A DNA stretch of 64,000 bases from Entophlyctis helioformis (GCA_025526915.1 JAHLKH010000077.1:51946-115945), one strand, 5' to 3'; shown: positions 1 to 11,969, counted from the first letter of the stretch. Notes: generated by a model from the sequence alone, not told the origin. Made by a program: numbers and translations.

Positions 1-183
1 TACACGTTCAAGTTTGAGCTCAAGAACGAGGACGAGTCCAAGTGGTTCCAGGTCGCTGTCGATGCTGCCACAGGCGGGTCTCGCTTGTGGCACACTGCAC
101 TCGATCGATGCCGTGCCTGCGATTCGCTTGCATGCTCACGCCACGCATGTGCATCGTCATGGCTGTCCATCTGCTTGCAGGCG
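1..183 (+). pseudogene. Fragment of an M36 fungalysin gene (end of FTP propeptide plus intron)
   Basis: The first ~95 bases encode the end of an FTP propeptide (YTFKFELKNEDESKWFQVAV, then DAATG) in the + direction. They are followed by a complete intron ending in TTGCAG, then only the bases GCGA of the next exon. The stretch matches the minus strand of 49213-49406, coding and intron alike, apart from a few substitutions and a 2-base deletion. After 183 the match stops and unrelated sequence leads into CSE1, so the catalytic domain is not attached here. The 5' part lies outside the window. It is either a truncated gene copy or the 5' part of a chimeric gene; the abrupt break favours truncation. 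Confidence 0.85.
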
Positions 184-251
184 ACTTGTCTTTGCACTTG
201 CAGCGACTCACGATGCAAGCGCGGTCACCCAACATCTCGCAAACGCTTCGA

Positions 252-3200
252 ATGGATCTTGCAACGTGCCTGCAGCAGACGCTGGTGCCCGCGACCCGCA
301 AGCTGGGTGCGTCCGTCGTGCTGCTGCTGCTGCTGCTGTCCGCTGTTTGCTGTCCGCTGTGCTGCGCCTGGTAGTGCTGCTGCTGCCGTTCGCTGCTGCC
401 AGCCAGCCAGCGTGGCCTCGCCGCCAGCCAGCCCCGTGCACCGTCACCACCACCACCACCACCACCAGCCAGCCTGCCCACTGACGCTGACTGCCACAAC
501 GCACCCTCACCTGCACCTGCAGCCGAGCAGCAGCTCGCAGCCGGCGAGGCCTCGCCCGGCTTTGCCGTCATGCTGCTGAGCCTGGTGCAGAGCCCCGCCA
601 CCGACCCCAGCGTGCGCTTTGCGGCCGCCCTCTACTTCAAGAACCTGGCCAAGAAGCACTGGAAGCAGGTGCGTCTGTTCTGTGTGCTGTTGTGTTGTGT
701 GTTCCATGTCTTGCCTACCATGCCTACCTTGTCTGCCATGCCTGCCATGTCTTGCTAACCCCCCGCTGGCCATCCATCCTGGCCATCCTGGCATCCGCTT
801 CTCGTTCGCTTCTCGTCCGCTTCTGGCCCGCTTCTCGTCCAGATTGACGGCGAGCAGGACTTTCTGGCCGCCGAGGACCGCGACGCCATCAAGGCCACGA
901 TCGTGCCCCTCATGATCTCGGTGCCCTCGTCGCTGCAGCTGCAGCTGAGCGAGGCCGTCACCATCATCGCCGACAACGACTTTCCCGGCAAGTGGAAGAA
1001 CCTGATCCAGGTGCGTTGAACGCTGCTGCTGCTTGCTTGGCTTGCCCACTCGGCGTGCGTCCCGCCCGATCCCTCGCCTGTTCGCTTGCCGCTCAGTCTG
1101 GCATCCGGCCAGCGAGCACCTCCTTTTCTTTCCTTTTCTGCCGCAGCCGCTTCCTTGCTGGCTGCGCGTGCATGCCGTTTCCACTTGGCACTCACTCTCT
1201 GCTCGACTCCCAACAGGATCTCGTCGCCCGCCTCAACCTTCAGGACCTCAACGTCAACATCGGCGTGCTGCAGACGGCCCACTCCATCTTCAAGCGCTGG
1301 CGCCACCAGTTCCGCACAGACGCCCTGTACCTCGAGATCAAGTTTGTCATTGACAACTTTGCCGGCCCGTACCTTGAATTCTTCAAGGTCGGTCTGTTTT
1401 ACTGGCTGGCTGGCTTGCTTGCATACATCCTCTTGTTTTCTGACCTGCTCTTGTTCGACGTCACGCTGCGCGCTATTGGCAGGCTATCGACGGGCTCATT
1501 GATGCCAACTCTGGTGACAAGGCCACGCTCGAGAAGCTGTTCGAGATCCTCTTCCTCCTCACAAAGATCTTCTACAGCTTCACCTGTCTGGATCTGCCCG
1601 AGTTCTTCGAGGACCACCAGAACGAGTTCATGGACCTGTTCAGCAAGTACCTGACCTACTCGAACCCGCTCCTTGTCTCTGTACGTCATCCATCATCCGC
1701 GATTGCTGTTGTCGCCATTCTATTGACACTCTGGCGCCATCTGCCCCGACACCAGCCTTCGGACGAGGCTGGCCACATGGAAAAGGTCAAGGCTATGATC
1801 TGCGAGAACATTGATCTCTTTGCCCGGATGTACGAGGACGAGTTTACTCGTCTTCCGCAGTTTGTGCAATTGGTCTGGACTCTGCTCACCACGACCAGCA
1901 TCGAGCAAAAGAACGACGTGCTCGTCAGCCGCATGCTCGCCTTCCTGACATCCATCATTAAGCCGGTGCGCCACCGCGAGCTGTTCAACAACCCAGCGAC
2001 CCTGCAGAGCATCTGTCGCGAGATTATTCTTCCCAACATGACTCTCCGTGGTAGGTTCGGCTGCTTGCTCTCTCCATCTGTCTCTGCTCGTGGTGACCGA
2101 GTGTTGACGCCCATGCCTTGTCTTGTGCAGAGTCGGACGAGGAGCTCTTTGAGGATGACCCGATCGAATACATCCGTCGCGACCTCGAGGGATCCGGTAA
2201 GTGCCGAGTGCTTGCCAGCTTGGCCAGCCACTCTGCAATCGTGCTGACTATCAGGCGGGGACCTGGTTGTGCCATCAGACAGCGAAACGCGCCGCAACGC
2301 CGCCGCTGAGCTTGTGCGCGGCCTTCTCGAGCACTTTGCCAAGGAGGTCACGGAGATCTTCTCGCAGGATGTCAACCGATTCCTGACAGTATGTGCCGCG
2401 TTTCCATCACGCCTCGTGTTGGTCATGTAACTCACACACCAACGCTTGTTGCTCAGAGCTATGCAGCCAACCCTGCGGCAAACTGGCAGGCCAAGGACAC
2501 GGCTCTGTATCTTATTACGTCGCTGTCCGCCAAGAGCCTCACTGCCCAGACCGGCGCCACACAGACCAACGAGCACATCCAGATTGCCGACGTTTTTGCT
2601 GCACACGTCCTGCCCGATCTCCAAGCGCCTGTCGAGGGTGCCATGCACCACATCATCAAAGTCGACGCCATCAAGTACCTGACTGTGTTCCGTGGCCAGG
2701 TCAGTCTCTCATCATGGCTGGACCTCGTACCTTGCCGCTATGATTGACGCTACCGGCTCTTTTGCTCACTTACTTTCCTGCATCCCTCCCTTGCCATCAC
2801 AACAACAGTTGACCAAGCAGCAGCTTGTCTCGATCCTGCCGCTGGTTGCCAACCACCTCGGCTCCTCCAACTTTGTGGTACACACGTGGGCCGCCCATGC
2901 CATTGAGCGCATCTTTGCCATGAAGGCGGGCAACGCGCTCCTCTTCACTCCGGCAGACACCGCCATCATGTCTGGCCCCATCCTCGCGCGTCTCTTTGAC
3001 CTCATCGAGGCCGGCCGCACACCCGAGAAGCTTGCGGAGAACGACTACCTGATGAAGTGTGCTATGCGCACCATTGCGACGGTCCGCGACCAGATCCCCG
3101 ACTTCCAGAACGTGCTGGTGCGTTTGACCAACATCATCAAGGAGATCAGCAAGAACCCGAGCAACCCCAAGTTCAACCACTTTGTGTTCGAGTCGCTTGC

Positions 3201-4865
3201 TGTGCTTGTCCGGTAAGTCGGGCTCTCGAGGTTTTTGGCGCAGCGCTAAACGAAGAGGCAAGGCTGGCATGCTGACACGAGTATGCCCACCTCGGTAGAT
3301 TTGTGTGCGTCACCAACCCTGGATCCGTGTCGGAATTCGAGACTTTCCTCGTGCCGCAGCTTCTCAACATTATCCAGATTGAGGTGGCAGGTAAGGATGA
3401 ACGCGTAGGTCTGCCGGCTCTCTGTCTCCGCCGGCTTCCCCAACTTACGCGACTGCATGGATGTGCGACAGAGTTTGCGCCGTATGTCTTCCAGATCCTT
3501 GGCCAGCTGCTCTCGCTCCACGCACAGCCTGGCCTGCCTCCTACGTACCAGTCGCTCATCACGCCGCTTGTCACGCCCACGACTTGGGAGAGCCAGAGTG
3601 AGTTGGCCTGGATGGGCACCGTTCATCTGTCCGCCTTTGCCGGGCTCACCGATACTGACTCTGCACAACCATGTCCCATGGCAACCAACAGCCAATGTCC
3701 CTGCGCTTGTTGGTCTCCTGCAGGCGTTTGTGACCAAGGGCTCGGCCGAGATTGTGGCTGGACAGAAGCTCGGCCCGATCCTGGGTGTGTGCCAGAAGCT
3801 GCTCTCGTCGCGCGTCAACGACACCCACGGCTTTGAGCTGCTCATGACCATCTTTGAGTACACGTCCACGTGAGATCCTAATCGTGCCTTGAGTTTGGCA
3901 GCATGAACACGCTGACTGACTGACTGACTGACTAACTGACTGACTGACCGGCTGGCTGACTGGCTCGGTTGTGGCTGGTTCTCTTGGCAGACGCGACCTC
4001 GCTCCCTTTGTGCAGAACATCTTTGTGGTTCTGCTCACACGCCTGTCGCAGCACAAGACGACCAAGTTCTCGTCTGGATTCCTCAACTTTATCAGTTTCC
4101 TGTTCGCCCTTGAGCGTCCCGATCTGACGGTCGACTCTGTGATTGCGATCATGGACTCTTTGCAGCCAACGTGAGTGTGGCGTGACTTGCCGGTTGGGCT
4201 GCACCCGCCACTCGATCCTCACGCCGTCTGTGTCCTGCGTTCACTGCAATACTAGGCCTCTGTTTGGCGGTCTGCTGCAGAACATTCTGCTGCCCGAGCT
4301 GCGTGCGCTTGTTGTGCCAGCTGACCGCAGACGCTGTGCCATTGGCATGACCAAGCTCCTCACGGAGAGCAACACGATGCTCAACAGCAACTACTTCCCC
4401 ATCTGGTAGGCGTCCCTCTTGCGACTGTGCGCCGTTCGGGATCTGCCCCTCATCATTGTCATTGTGATCATGAATGCCATGGCCGGCTCACCACATGCCG
4501 CGCATGGCATGGACATGGACAGGCCGGAAGTGCTGCTGGTGACCATGGGTCTGCTGGACACGCTCGAGGGATCGCTGCCGGGCGGCGGCGTGGCCGACGA
4601 GGAGGTGGACGTGCTTGCGAGCCTCGAGGAGGAGACGGGCTACCAGGCCAGCTTTGTGCGTCTGGCGACGGTCGCACGGCCCAGCCGCGACGCGGTGTTT
4701 GCGCGGTTCCCGGACCCGGCGCAGTACCTCGGGCAGGCGGTCGCGCGGCTCAGCCAGGCGCACCCGGGCAAGGTCGAGGCGATTGTGCAGAGCCAGCTGC
4801 CGCAGGAGAAGGCGACGCAGCTGCGGAGCTTTATGCAGACGGCCGGCGTGACGCTGCTGCGCTGA
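252..4865 (+). CDS. CSE1: Exportin-2 / CSE1 (importin-alpha re-export receptor)
   Basis: Karyopherin-beta family HEAT-repeat receptor that returns importin-alpha to the cytoplasm with Ran-GTP. Sixteen exons with phase-consistent GT-AG introns: 252-306, 523-668, 843-1010, 1217-1387, 1483-1680, 1756-2050, 2131-2196, 2255-2388, 2457-2699, 2809-3212, 3299-3390, 3472-3597, 3692-3869, 3991-4170, 4256-4405, 4523-4865. They give 982 residues, close to yeast Cse1 and human CSE1L. Family landmarks include [44 protein letters not shown] and the end TAGVTLLR. The start [18 protein letters not shown] aligns with the family N-terminus after splicing. One intron (3870-3990) holds a GACT repeat. No frame damage was seen. 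Confidence 0.95.
3909..3968. repeat. GACT/GGCT microsatellite in a CSE1 intron
   Basis: Imperfect tandem tetranucleotides (GACT, then GGCT) fill most of the intron between CSE1 exons 13 and 14 and stop before the TTGGCAG acceptor. Confidence 0.85.
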
Positions 4866-5031
4866 TCTTGCCTCTGTTCGTTGCGTTCCTTTGCCATCCG
4901 CCGCTGTCTGCGATCTGTCGCTGCCTATCTGCGTATGTCTGTCTGTCTGCGTATCTGTCCGTCTGTCTGTTGTGCAATACATTGCGTGTTGGACGTTGCA
5001 TCGAAACAGCCAAACAAGCTTCGACGCGGAG

Positions 5032-5720
5032 ATGGGCGACGACAACAACAGCGACAGCGACAGCGACGTGCAGCGAGACGCCCTGCCCGACGCACGCCCT
5101 CGCCCGCTTGCAGGCGTGCCGGCCAGTGCCGTGCGGCTGTCGGCGGCGGCTGATGCCAAGGCACCGGCCGGCGTCACGGTCAGCGAGGACAGCGCCGTGC
5201 CTGTGCCTGTGCCACCAGCAGCAGCAGTCGTGGCACCAGCAGATGCCAGGGACGCAGACGCCGACACGGACGCAGCGTCCATGTCCACTAGCGTCACGGC
5301 TGTCACGGCACCCGCAGACGACCCGTCGACGCTGTGGGCACGCTTCTCCGAAGGCCTCGCCTTTCTCGTGCAGCGAGCCCGCTCCAAGCTGCACAACCAG
5401 CGGCTCGACGACGGCGCCCAGGACCTCTTGCGTCTCGCGTCCCGCTACACGGCGTCGGCCCGCTCCGCTGCCGGCTATGGCGGCGGCAACGGCAGCAGCA
5501 GCGGCAGCGGCGGCCAGGTGACGCTGCTTGCCAGCACGTACGCGCATGCGTCCACCGCGTCGTTCCTTGAAGACTTTTATTCGCGGATATGGGTGACGTA
5601 CCGCCGTGGGTTCCCACCCATCACGCCGGGCGGGTACACGTCGGACGCGGGCTGGGGGTGCATGCTGCGCAGTGGGCAGATGATGCTGGCGAGTGCGTTC
5701 ATGGTGCACGAGCTTGGCAG

Positions 5721-5775
<55 letters not shown>

Positions 5776-6933
5776 CTGTCTATCGTGTCGCTTTGTGCTG
5801 CTTCCAGGCGTCGCGTGGCATGGGCAGGCGAGGCTGACGACGGTCTGCTGGACAGATTGGCGGATGGCAACTGCAGCGTCGGATACAGCGTCGTGGCTCA
5901 AGTACACGCAGATTGTGGCAAGGTTCCTGGATGTGCACGCGAGCCCGTACTCGATCCACAAGATTGCGCTTCTGGGCCGCCAGTTTGACAAGCAGGTCGG
6001 CGAGTGGTTTGGGCCGAGCACCATCTCTCAAGTGCTGCGGTGCGTCTCTTGGCTTTGCGCTTTCCAGGCCATGCAACTGATCTGCGTGCCTCGATGGATC
6101 GTTGTTTGGACAGAGTGCTGGTCAATAGCGACGAGCAGACCAACCTTCGCGTTGTGGTCGCCAACGACGGCGTGGTGTACAAGAACGAGGTGCGCCAGGT
6201 CATGTCGACCACGCGCGAAGATGGCCGGCCCACATCGCTTTTGCTGCTTGTGCCGCTGCGGCTTGGCGTCGACTCGATGAATCCCATATACCATCCCGGT
6301 CTCAAGGTGCGACGACGGGCGTTGGAGACATCCAGATGCGTGGACATGTGCACTGACGCTCTGCCCTGCTGTAAATCACCAGCATTGCTTTACCATTACC
6401 AACTGTGTTGGCATTGCGGGGTGAGTGGCGAACCTTGCACCCAACGCTGTCTACGCACACACGCTGACGGTCAATGCGGTTGGACCACAGTGGCAGGCCC
6501 AATTCGTCGCTCTTCTTTATCGGCACGGATGGCGACAACCTCATGTACTTGGACCCCCACTACCAGCGGCCAAGTGTAGAATGTCGCGACGTGTCTTTAT
6601 ACAAGATGGAGGTATGCATGCGCAGCAGCCTGCGTCTTGCCTCGCTGTGTTCTTGGTGGCGGCCCGACTCATGCGTATCTTGTCATCTGGGTCGTCAAAC
6701 GACATTCGCAGGATCTGCTGAGCTACCACTGCGAGACCGTGCGTCTGCTGCCACTGTCGTCCATGGACCCGTCCCTGGTCATTGGCTTTTACTGCAAGGA
6801 CATTCAGTCGTTTGAAGCACTTTGCGTGAATGCAGAGGCGCTGTCGAATGGCCAGACGCCGCTGTTTACCATTGAGGAAGATGCATCTGCCTTTGAAGCC
6901 GAAGTTGACGTCTTGTCCGACGATGACTTGTGA
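5032..6933 (+). CDS. ATG4: Cysteine protease ATG4 (Atg8 processing and delipidation)
   Basis: Family C54 peptidase that trims Atg8/LC3 and releases it from phosphatidylethanolamine in autophagy; cytosolic. Exons 5032-5722, 5808-6039, 6114-6306, 6383-6420, 6497-6611 and 6712-6933 are phase-consistent and give 496 residues. The nucleophile lies in [13 protein letters not shown] (Cys about 210). SPYSIHKIA and GEWFGPST follow, and the Asp-His pair is in YLDPHY (about residues 403-405). [11 protein letters not shown] is also conserved. A ~110-residue acidic and Ala/Pro-rich leader precedes the protease, and the tail ends in acidic DVLSDDDL. The first intron opens directly into a GT repeat. CSE1 ends 166 bases upstream on the same strand. 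Confidence 0.95.
5723..5773. repeat. GT dinucleotide repeat forming the donor of ATG4 intron 1
   Basis: About 25 uninterrupted GT units begin exactly at the inferred splice donor (GGCAGAG followed by GTGTGT). Confidence 0.9.
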
Positions 6934-7072
6934 GCCGCTGCCACCTCCCTCTTCTCGCTCTCTCTGTCACTATGTCACAAATGTATCATTGTCCCAGTGT
7001 CCGCTATTGGCCGCGTGAGATTCATTCGACATGCACATCCAAGCAGCGCCAGCTTCCGGCGACGCGAGTGGG

Positions 7073-9037
7073 CTACAGACCGTCATGGAGAGACGGCAGA
7101 GACTGCGAGGGTGCCATGGCCACACGCGCAACCGCATACACAAGCACAGCGCCACCGATAACCAGAACAGCGCGTCGCACATGACGCGACGTGTACACTG
7201 CATACAGCGTGTGTCGCCAGTCGCTTGCACTGCCGCTCGCGTTGACACCACCTGGCGGGCTCTTGCGGCGGCGCAGCTCCCGCTCGAGCGCTGCAGCCTG
7301 AGCGACCTCGTCCATGACTTTCTTGTGGCGGTTAAACATGTCGTGCACGGCCGCGTCGTCAAACGGCGCTGCAGGGTCAAGCGGCCGCGTGTGGGCCGTG
7401 TACTGCGATGCGGCCGTGTCCGTGCCGAGCTTCCTGCGCTCCGACACGAGCAGCGTTGTCTCGGGCGGGAACTTGTCATACATGTCCAGAGCAGTGGCAA
7501 TAACCCGCTCCAGACCAAGCACCGACACCGCACTGCTGGACGACTGCTGCTGCTGCTGCTGAGACGGTGGCGGCGTGTCCTCGTCTTGGTGCGATGGCTT
7601 GGCTGGCCGACGACGGTTTCCAAGCGACGACGCGACGCCTGAGCGCATGAGATGATTGTGGATGAGCGCCATATCAGAGTCCAGCTCCATGAGCGTGTGT
7701 TTCTGCGACACGACAATGGCCGCAGCAACGTAGACGGGCATGAGCGGGCTCGACGACACAAACAGGTCAAACAGCCGCGACGCGTGGTGGGCATTGTGCA
7801 CGTCGTGGCTGAACCACGTCAGGATCCACGAAATGGCAAAGATGGCTTGGAACCGCGTGGTCGCTGCATTGGGACCCGACATACCGTTGCCGCCGCTCGC
7901 AGGCACCGGCGACGCATTAGACATGTCGTCGTTCTCGGCGTCTGCCAACGTGCGCGCAAGTTCCGGATCGATGCGCGACACCAGGATGGAGAGACAGTCG
8001 GTGTACGTCATGGTGGTGGCCAGCGACGGCTCCATAAAGTCGCGCAGCCACATGAGCGCGAGGTTGGGTGCCGCGCGTGTCGCCAGCCGCTCGCCCAGCA
8101 CAAGCAGCAGGATCGCGCACACGTCGTGGAACCCTTGGTAGTAGCTCAGCCTGTCCAGTCGTGGTCAGCAGTGCAGGACTCGCGTGAGGGTCGCGTGCAG
8201 TGGCTGTGCCTACCATGGGTATTTGCGGAAGACGGACAGGATAACGCGGTTGAGCGCCGGACGCAGCGAGTCCATGTCGTGTTGGCGGGCCAGGCCGCTG
8301 ATCTGCTCTTTGAACTGCACAAACGAGCGGTTGACGTCCAGGCCGACCTGGTGGACCAGATCTGGATCCAGGCCGTGGGCTGCGGGTTCAAGCGGCGCAG
8401 ATACTGTTGGTGCTGTTGTTGCCGGCGGATCGTCGGCTGCGGGGTCTGGGGCGTATGTGGGATCTGAGGGTTCTGCATCCAGCGATGGTGGTGGTGGTGC
8501 ACCGTCTGCATCTGTGTGCATCAGCAGTGGGTCAGCTGGCCAGCCAGCACGCCATCATCGTGAGCATTCTCCGACATGGACGCACGCACCGCTTGAAGAA
8601 GCCGGAGCCGGAGCAGGAGCAGGATCGCAGTGCAGCAGCATGGCCCAGCACCGACGCCGCAGCGCGCGGGTCAGGAAACCGCCGGGCGAGCGGCCCAGCA
8701 GCCGCAGCCGCTCAAGGTCGCCGTCGGCCAGCGCCTCTCGGATCTCCTGCGTCTTGGACACCAGCAGCATTGATGCGCGGCTGAACTGCGATGCCGTTGT
8801 CTGCTGCGGGGACGCCGGCCTTGCTGCTCGTGGCGAGCTTGGCGTGCGGGACCGCGAGGCCGACCCTTGCAGCTGCTGGTCGCGCAGATGCCGTGCGGCT
8901 TGCTTGGACGTGCGTCTGCGGGTCGTGGCAGCTGCCGTTGTCGTTGCCGTTGCTGCCGTTGCTGCTGCTGATGCTGCTGCGTCGGCGCTGGTGTGTGTGT
9001 GCAAGGCGCCGTCTGCGGCATCCTGAAGCGGTGGCAT
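7073..9037 (-). CDS. TBC-domain Rab GAP, TBC1D20/Gyp8 type, with C-terminal membrane anchor
   Basis: GTPase-activating protein of the TBC1D20/Gyp8 group, which acts on Rab1/Ypt1 at the ER-Golgi boundary. Exons (minus): 9037-8590, 8511-8214 and 8150-7073; junction phases agree and give 607 residues. The N-terminus (~90 residues) is Ala/Ser/Thr-rich. The TBC domain starts at KTQEIREALADGDLERL and continues through LSYYQGFHDVCAILLLVLGE, LRDFMEP, SWILTWFSHDV and SSPLMPVYVAAAIVV, all matching TBC1D20. A low-complexity Pro/Gln/Ser linker follows. The C-terminus carries a hydrophobic stretch (VLVIGGAVLVYAVARVAM), the expected tail anchor. It converges with ATG4, leaving 139 bases between them. Confidence 0.92.
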
Positions 9038-10192
9038 CACGCAGGCAGCTGGGCGAGATTGTCACGAAGCCGCGGAGGAAAGCAAAGATGAAGTCGTGCA
9101 GATAAAAGGCAGAACGGCTTGGCGAGATGGCGACCTCGTGTGCCGCCTTGTGGGCAGGCCGGGCGAGATCTATGGCCGCTTTGGTTGGTGTTGGAGAAGA
9201 GCAGCGACGATGCAGTGCCTGGATGCGGTCATGGTGGCTCATGCGAGCTGCATCGCACATCAGACGAATGCCGAGCACGGCATGAGCGAGCTGGTTGTCA
9301 CGCACCAATGGATTCGTGCAATGGGCGGACAGTCTGGACGGCTGGCGAGTTGGCTCAGCTGGAGGCAGGCAGAGAGACACGAACGAGCAGCGATCAACAC
9401 GCGGCACCACGATCAGCCAAACGAGTCACGCCAGCCACGCCGCAATGGATGCCGCTCGCTTGTGCAAGGAGCAGTCGGTCGGCTGGCTGTGGACAACGAG
9501 CGGCTTTCAGGCTGCTGGAGAGGCAAGAGCGGCTGGTGTCGTGGCTGGATCAGGCGGCGGTGTGTGGTTGGTGGACGGCGTGGGAAAGGGCGGCAGGTGG
9601 AGACACGACAGTCGATGCTGCGCAGGGACAGCGACACTGAGTGCCGGTGATGTGGCGATGGTGATGCGGACAGACGGTGGATCTCGCGATTATCAACACG
9701 CGAGGCACGCGTTGCTCGCACAGCAGCATGCCGAGGGACGAGAACGAGGCGGCAATGCCACATGAGGGAATGGACGCGTGGCTGGCAGATGCAGAGATGC
9801 GGGACAGCGAGCAGCGAGGCATGCATGGGCAATGCCGTGCTGGGCGAGGGGCGATTGATGATGCCGCATGATGCACGCTGTGTGGCAGCCTGCCTTGGCC
9901 GTCTTGTGTTTCTGGCGTGTGCCTGCTGCATCGCCCTGCTTGTCCATCGCCACAGCCATCGCCTCAGCTGCACGAAGACATGCTCATCCGACCACCAGAC
10001 TGCCGACGCCATTCACTCGCATTGCCCATTTGCATTGCTGTTTGTGCTCTGTGCCGTCATTTCGGGTCGCATTTCCAGACACACCAATCGCCATCGCATT
10101 TCGCGACATTCTGCCAGCATCGCGTCTGGCTCCTGTCTTTCCGCCATATCCGACACGAATCAAGACTCGAGATATACTCACAGCAATACAAC
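9038..10192. other. No recognised gene; upstream region of X copy A
   Basis: Open frames exist on both strands because GC is high, but none has a recognisable domain or a consistent exon model. From 9183 the sequence is shared with copy B. The last few hundred bases, with ATATACTCACAGCAATA just before the start codon, are probably the family X promoter and 5' UTR. Confidence 0.5.
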
Positions 10193-11969
10193 ATGTCCTC
10201 TACCAACGCATCCTCGTCCACTGTCGCTGCCAGGCAAGTCTCAGTGTCATCCGTGCTGCGTGTCGCACTCTGCCTTGCTGCTGCTGCTCTCTCGGCTGCC
10301 GCATCGCATGATCTGATGGGTTATGCCGACTGCCCGCTGTCTTCCGTGCTTCTCTATCGCCTTTCTCGCTCTGCTTTCTCATGCAGCTCGTCGGCCACAC
10401 ACGCCACAAACGCCACGACCAACACGACGGCCAACTCGGCTGTCGCATCGCCTGTAAGTGTCGCATGCTTCCACACGGCATGCTGGATCGTCCTCTGTGT
10501 TGCTCGCATGGCATGCCTGCAGTCTTGCCATCTTGCTGCCTTGCCGCCCTTTTATCGCATCCCATCGCTCGCTCTGCCCTCCCCCGTCCCCAGCACGCTG
10601 CCTCGCATGCTTTGTCTTCCATCACGATCCGCATTCGCCGCACATCGCGTCTTGGGACATCCACTCGTCTGTCTGTTTGTTTGCCATGTGGATCTGATTG
10701 GCGACTTTGAGTTGCTGCGCTGTCTGGCTGGCTGGCTGGCTGAGTGGATGTCCCCAGACTGCGGCCACTCTCCCATGCGGCTGCCTTGACTGTCTGGCTG
10801 ACCATCCCGTCCACATTCCCTCTCATATCACGCATCAGACCAACACCACGGTCGCCCAGCCCGACGCGTCTCCGTCCACCGCACCGGCCGTCGCTCCCGC
10901 CGCGTCGCCGACCGTTTGGAACTTTGCTGCCCCCGAGTTCGAGCCGGTCGTTCCCTTCAAGTGGAACGTTCGGGCCCCAGAGTTCATTCCGGAAGGCGCG
11001 ACCACCACCGATGCAGACTATAAGGCGCCGGTCCAGGCCAAGACCGCCAACAACAAGCCCGCGTCGAATGTCAGCGCTGGCAAGCCGCCCGCTGCCGCCA
11101 AGCCTCCCGTCCCGCCCAAAACGACGGGCAACAAGACCGCTTTGACCGTCAACACCAACAAGCCGGCAGCCTGCCCTCGCCCCAATCCCCAGGCGTCGAC
11201 AGCGCCAAGTCGGTGTCGCCACTCGTGTACCCTGTAAGTCTCGACTGAATGCACTCTTTGCTTGTCACGATGCGGTGCTGACATGGCCATGGTCAACCAG
11301 CCGATGACTGCCGGTCAGGTCTTTGACAGGCAGTTCCAGCAACTGCACGAGCACCGCCGTCACCACCTTGCCTGCACGCGCGGCTGTTGCATGCCGATGC
11401 CGGTCCTTTGTTCCTCGCCATGCCTTGACACGGCATGGCAGTGGAACGGTGTAGACCGTTTCCAGCGCGTTGTAAGTCGCATTGACTGTGCATTTGAGTG
11501 CGTTCTTGACAGCCAGCCGACTGACACTGCCTGCGTGGCTTGCAGTTTGTCAACTTCGACAACCACACTGGCCTTTTTATGTGCACGCCGTGTGTGTGCA
11601 GCTACTGCTGCCCGCACCTGCCAGGCGGTGAGTGTGGATTGACATGTGGCTTTGTTGTGGTTGGATGCCTGTGCTTGATCATGGACTGACGATCGTGGTG
11701 GCTGTTTGATGCGCAGCCATTCCGACTCCCACATTCATGTCGTGGGCCAACTCTGACCGCTGGGCCATGCAGTGGGTCGGCACCACATACAAGATGGTGC
11801 CTGCCACTCTCTGGCGTCCATGCTGAGCGGCTCTTCCTTGTCTTCTTCTTCTCGACTGTTTCCTATAATAGATGTCAATCCAACAAGCCGATGAAGCATT
11901 CATTGCATCGTGGTCCAGAGACTGCTGCATGGCTGCGGCTGCTCGCAAGACGGCGCTGTCCATCATCGC
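9183..11969. repeat. Duplicated block, copy A (2.79 kb)
   Basis: Near-identical to 41454-44247 in the same orientation, with few substitutions and small indels. The left boundary is GGTTGGTGTTGGAGAAG; the right boundary is inside CATCATCGC. The block holds about 1.0 kb without a recognisable gene, the family X gene and its 3' flank. It begins 146 bases upstream of the TBC1D20-like gene start. Confidence 0.93.
10193..11826 (+). CDS. Family X protein, copy A: tandem PAM2-like motifs and a Cys-rich C-terminal domain
   Basis: No known gene name. Proposed exons: 10193-10233 (GC donor), 10387-10453, 10839-11233, 11301-11471, 11546-11627 and 11717-11826. The start MSSTNASSSTVAA leads into Ser/Thr/Asn/Ala-rich sequence. 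Then come WNFAAPEFEP and WNVRAPEFIP, both fitting the PAM2 pattern (x-N-x-x-A-P-E-F-x-P) that binds the MLLE domain of poly(A)-binding protein. A Pro/Lys-rich linker follows. The C-terminal ~110 residues contain Cys clusters (CTRGCCMPMPVLCSSPC, CTPCVCSYCCP), WQWNGVDRFQRV and a final WRPC. Exon 3 is one base short: the Pro-rich part and its end (SAKSVSPLVYP) lie in different frames, with the loss near 11188 judged against copy B. Function unknown; a role with mRNA or PABP is inference only. Confidence 0.6.

Noticed and set aside
9413..10012. Open frames on both strands in the 1-kb part of the duplicated block before family X
   Set aside because: No domain and Arg/His/Ser-rich composition typical of random GC-rich frames. 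Conservation between copies is explained by the recent duplication.
10193..10470. Unspliced reading of family X giving a hydrophobic signal-like segment (VLRVALCLAAAALSAAA)
   Set aside because: The frame hits no consistent continuation to exon 3 without the second intron. Removing the GC-AG intron gives an in-phase Ser/Thr/Asn-rich start. Kept as an alternative only.
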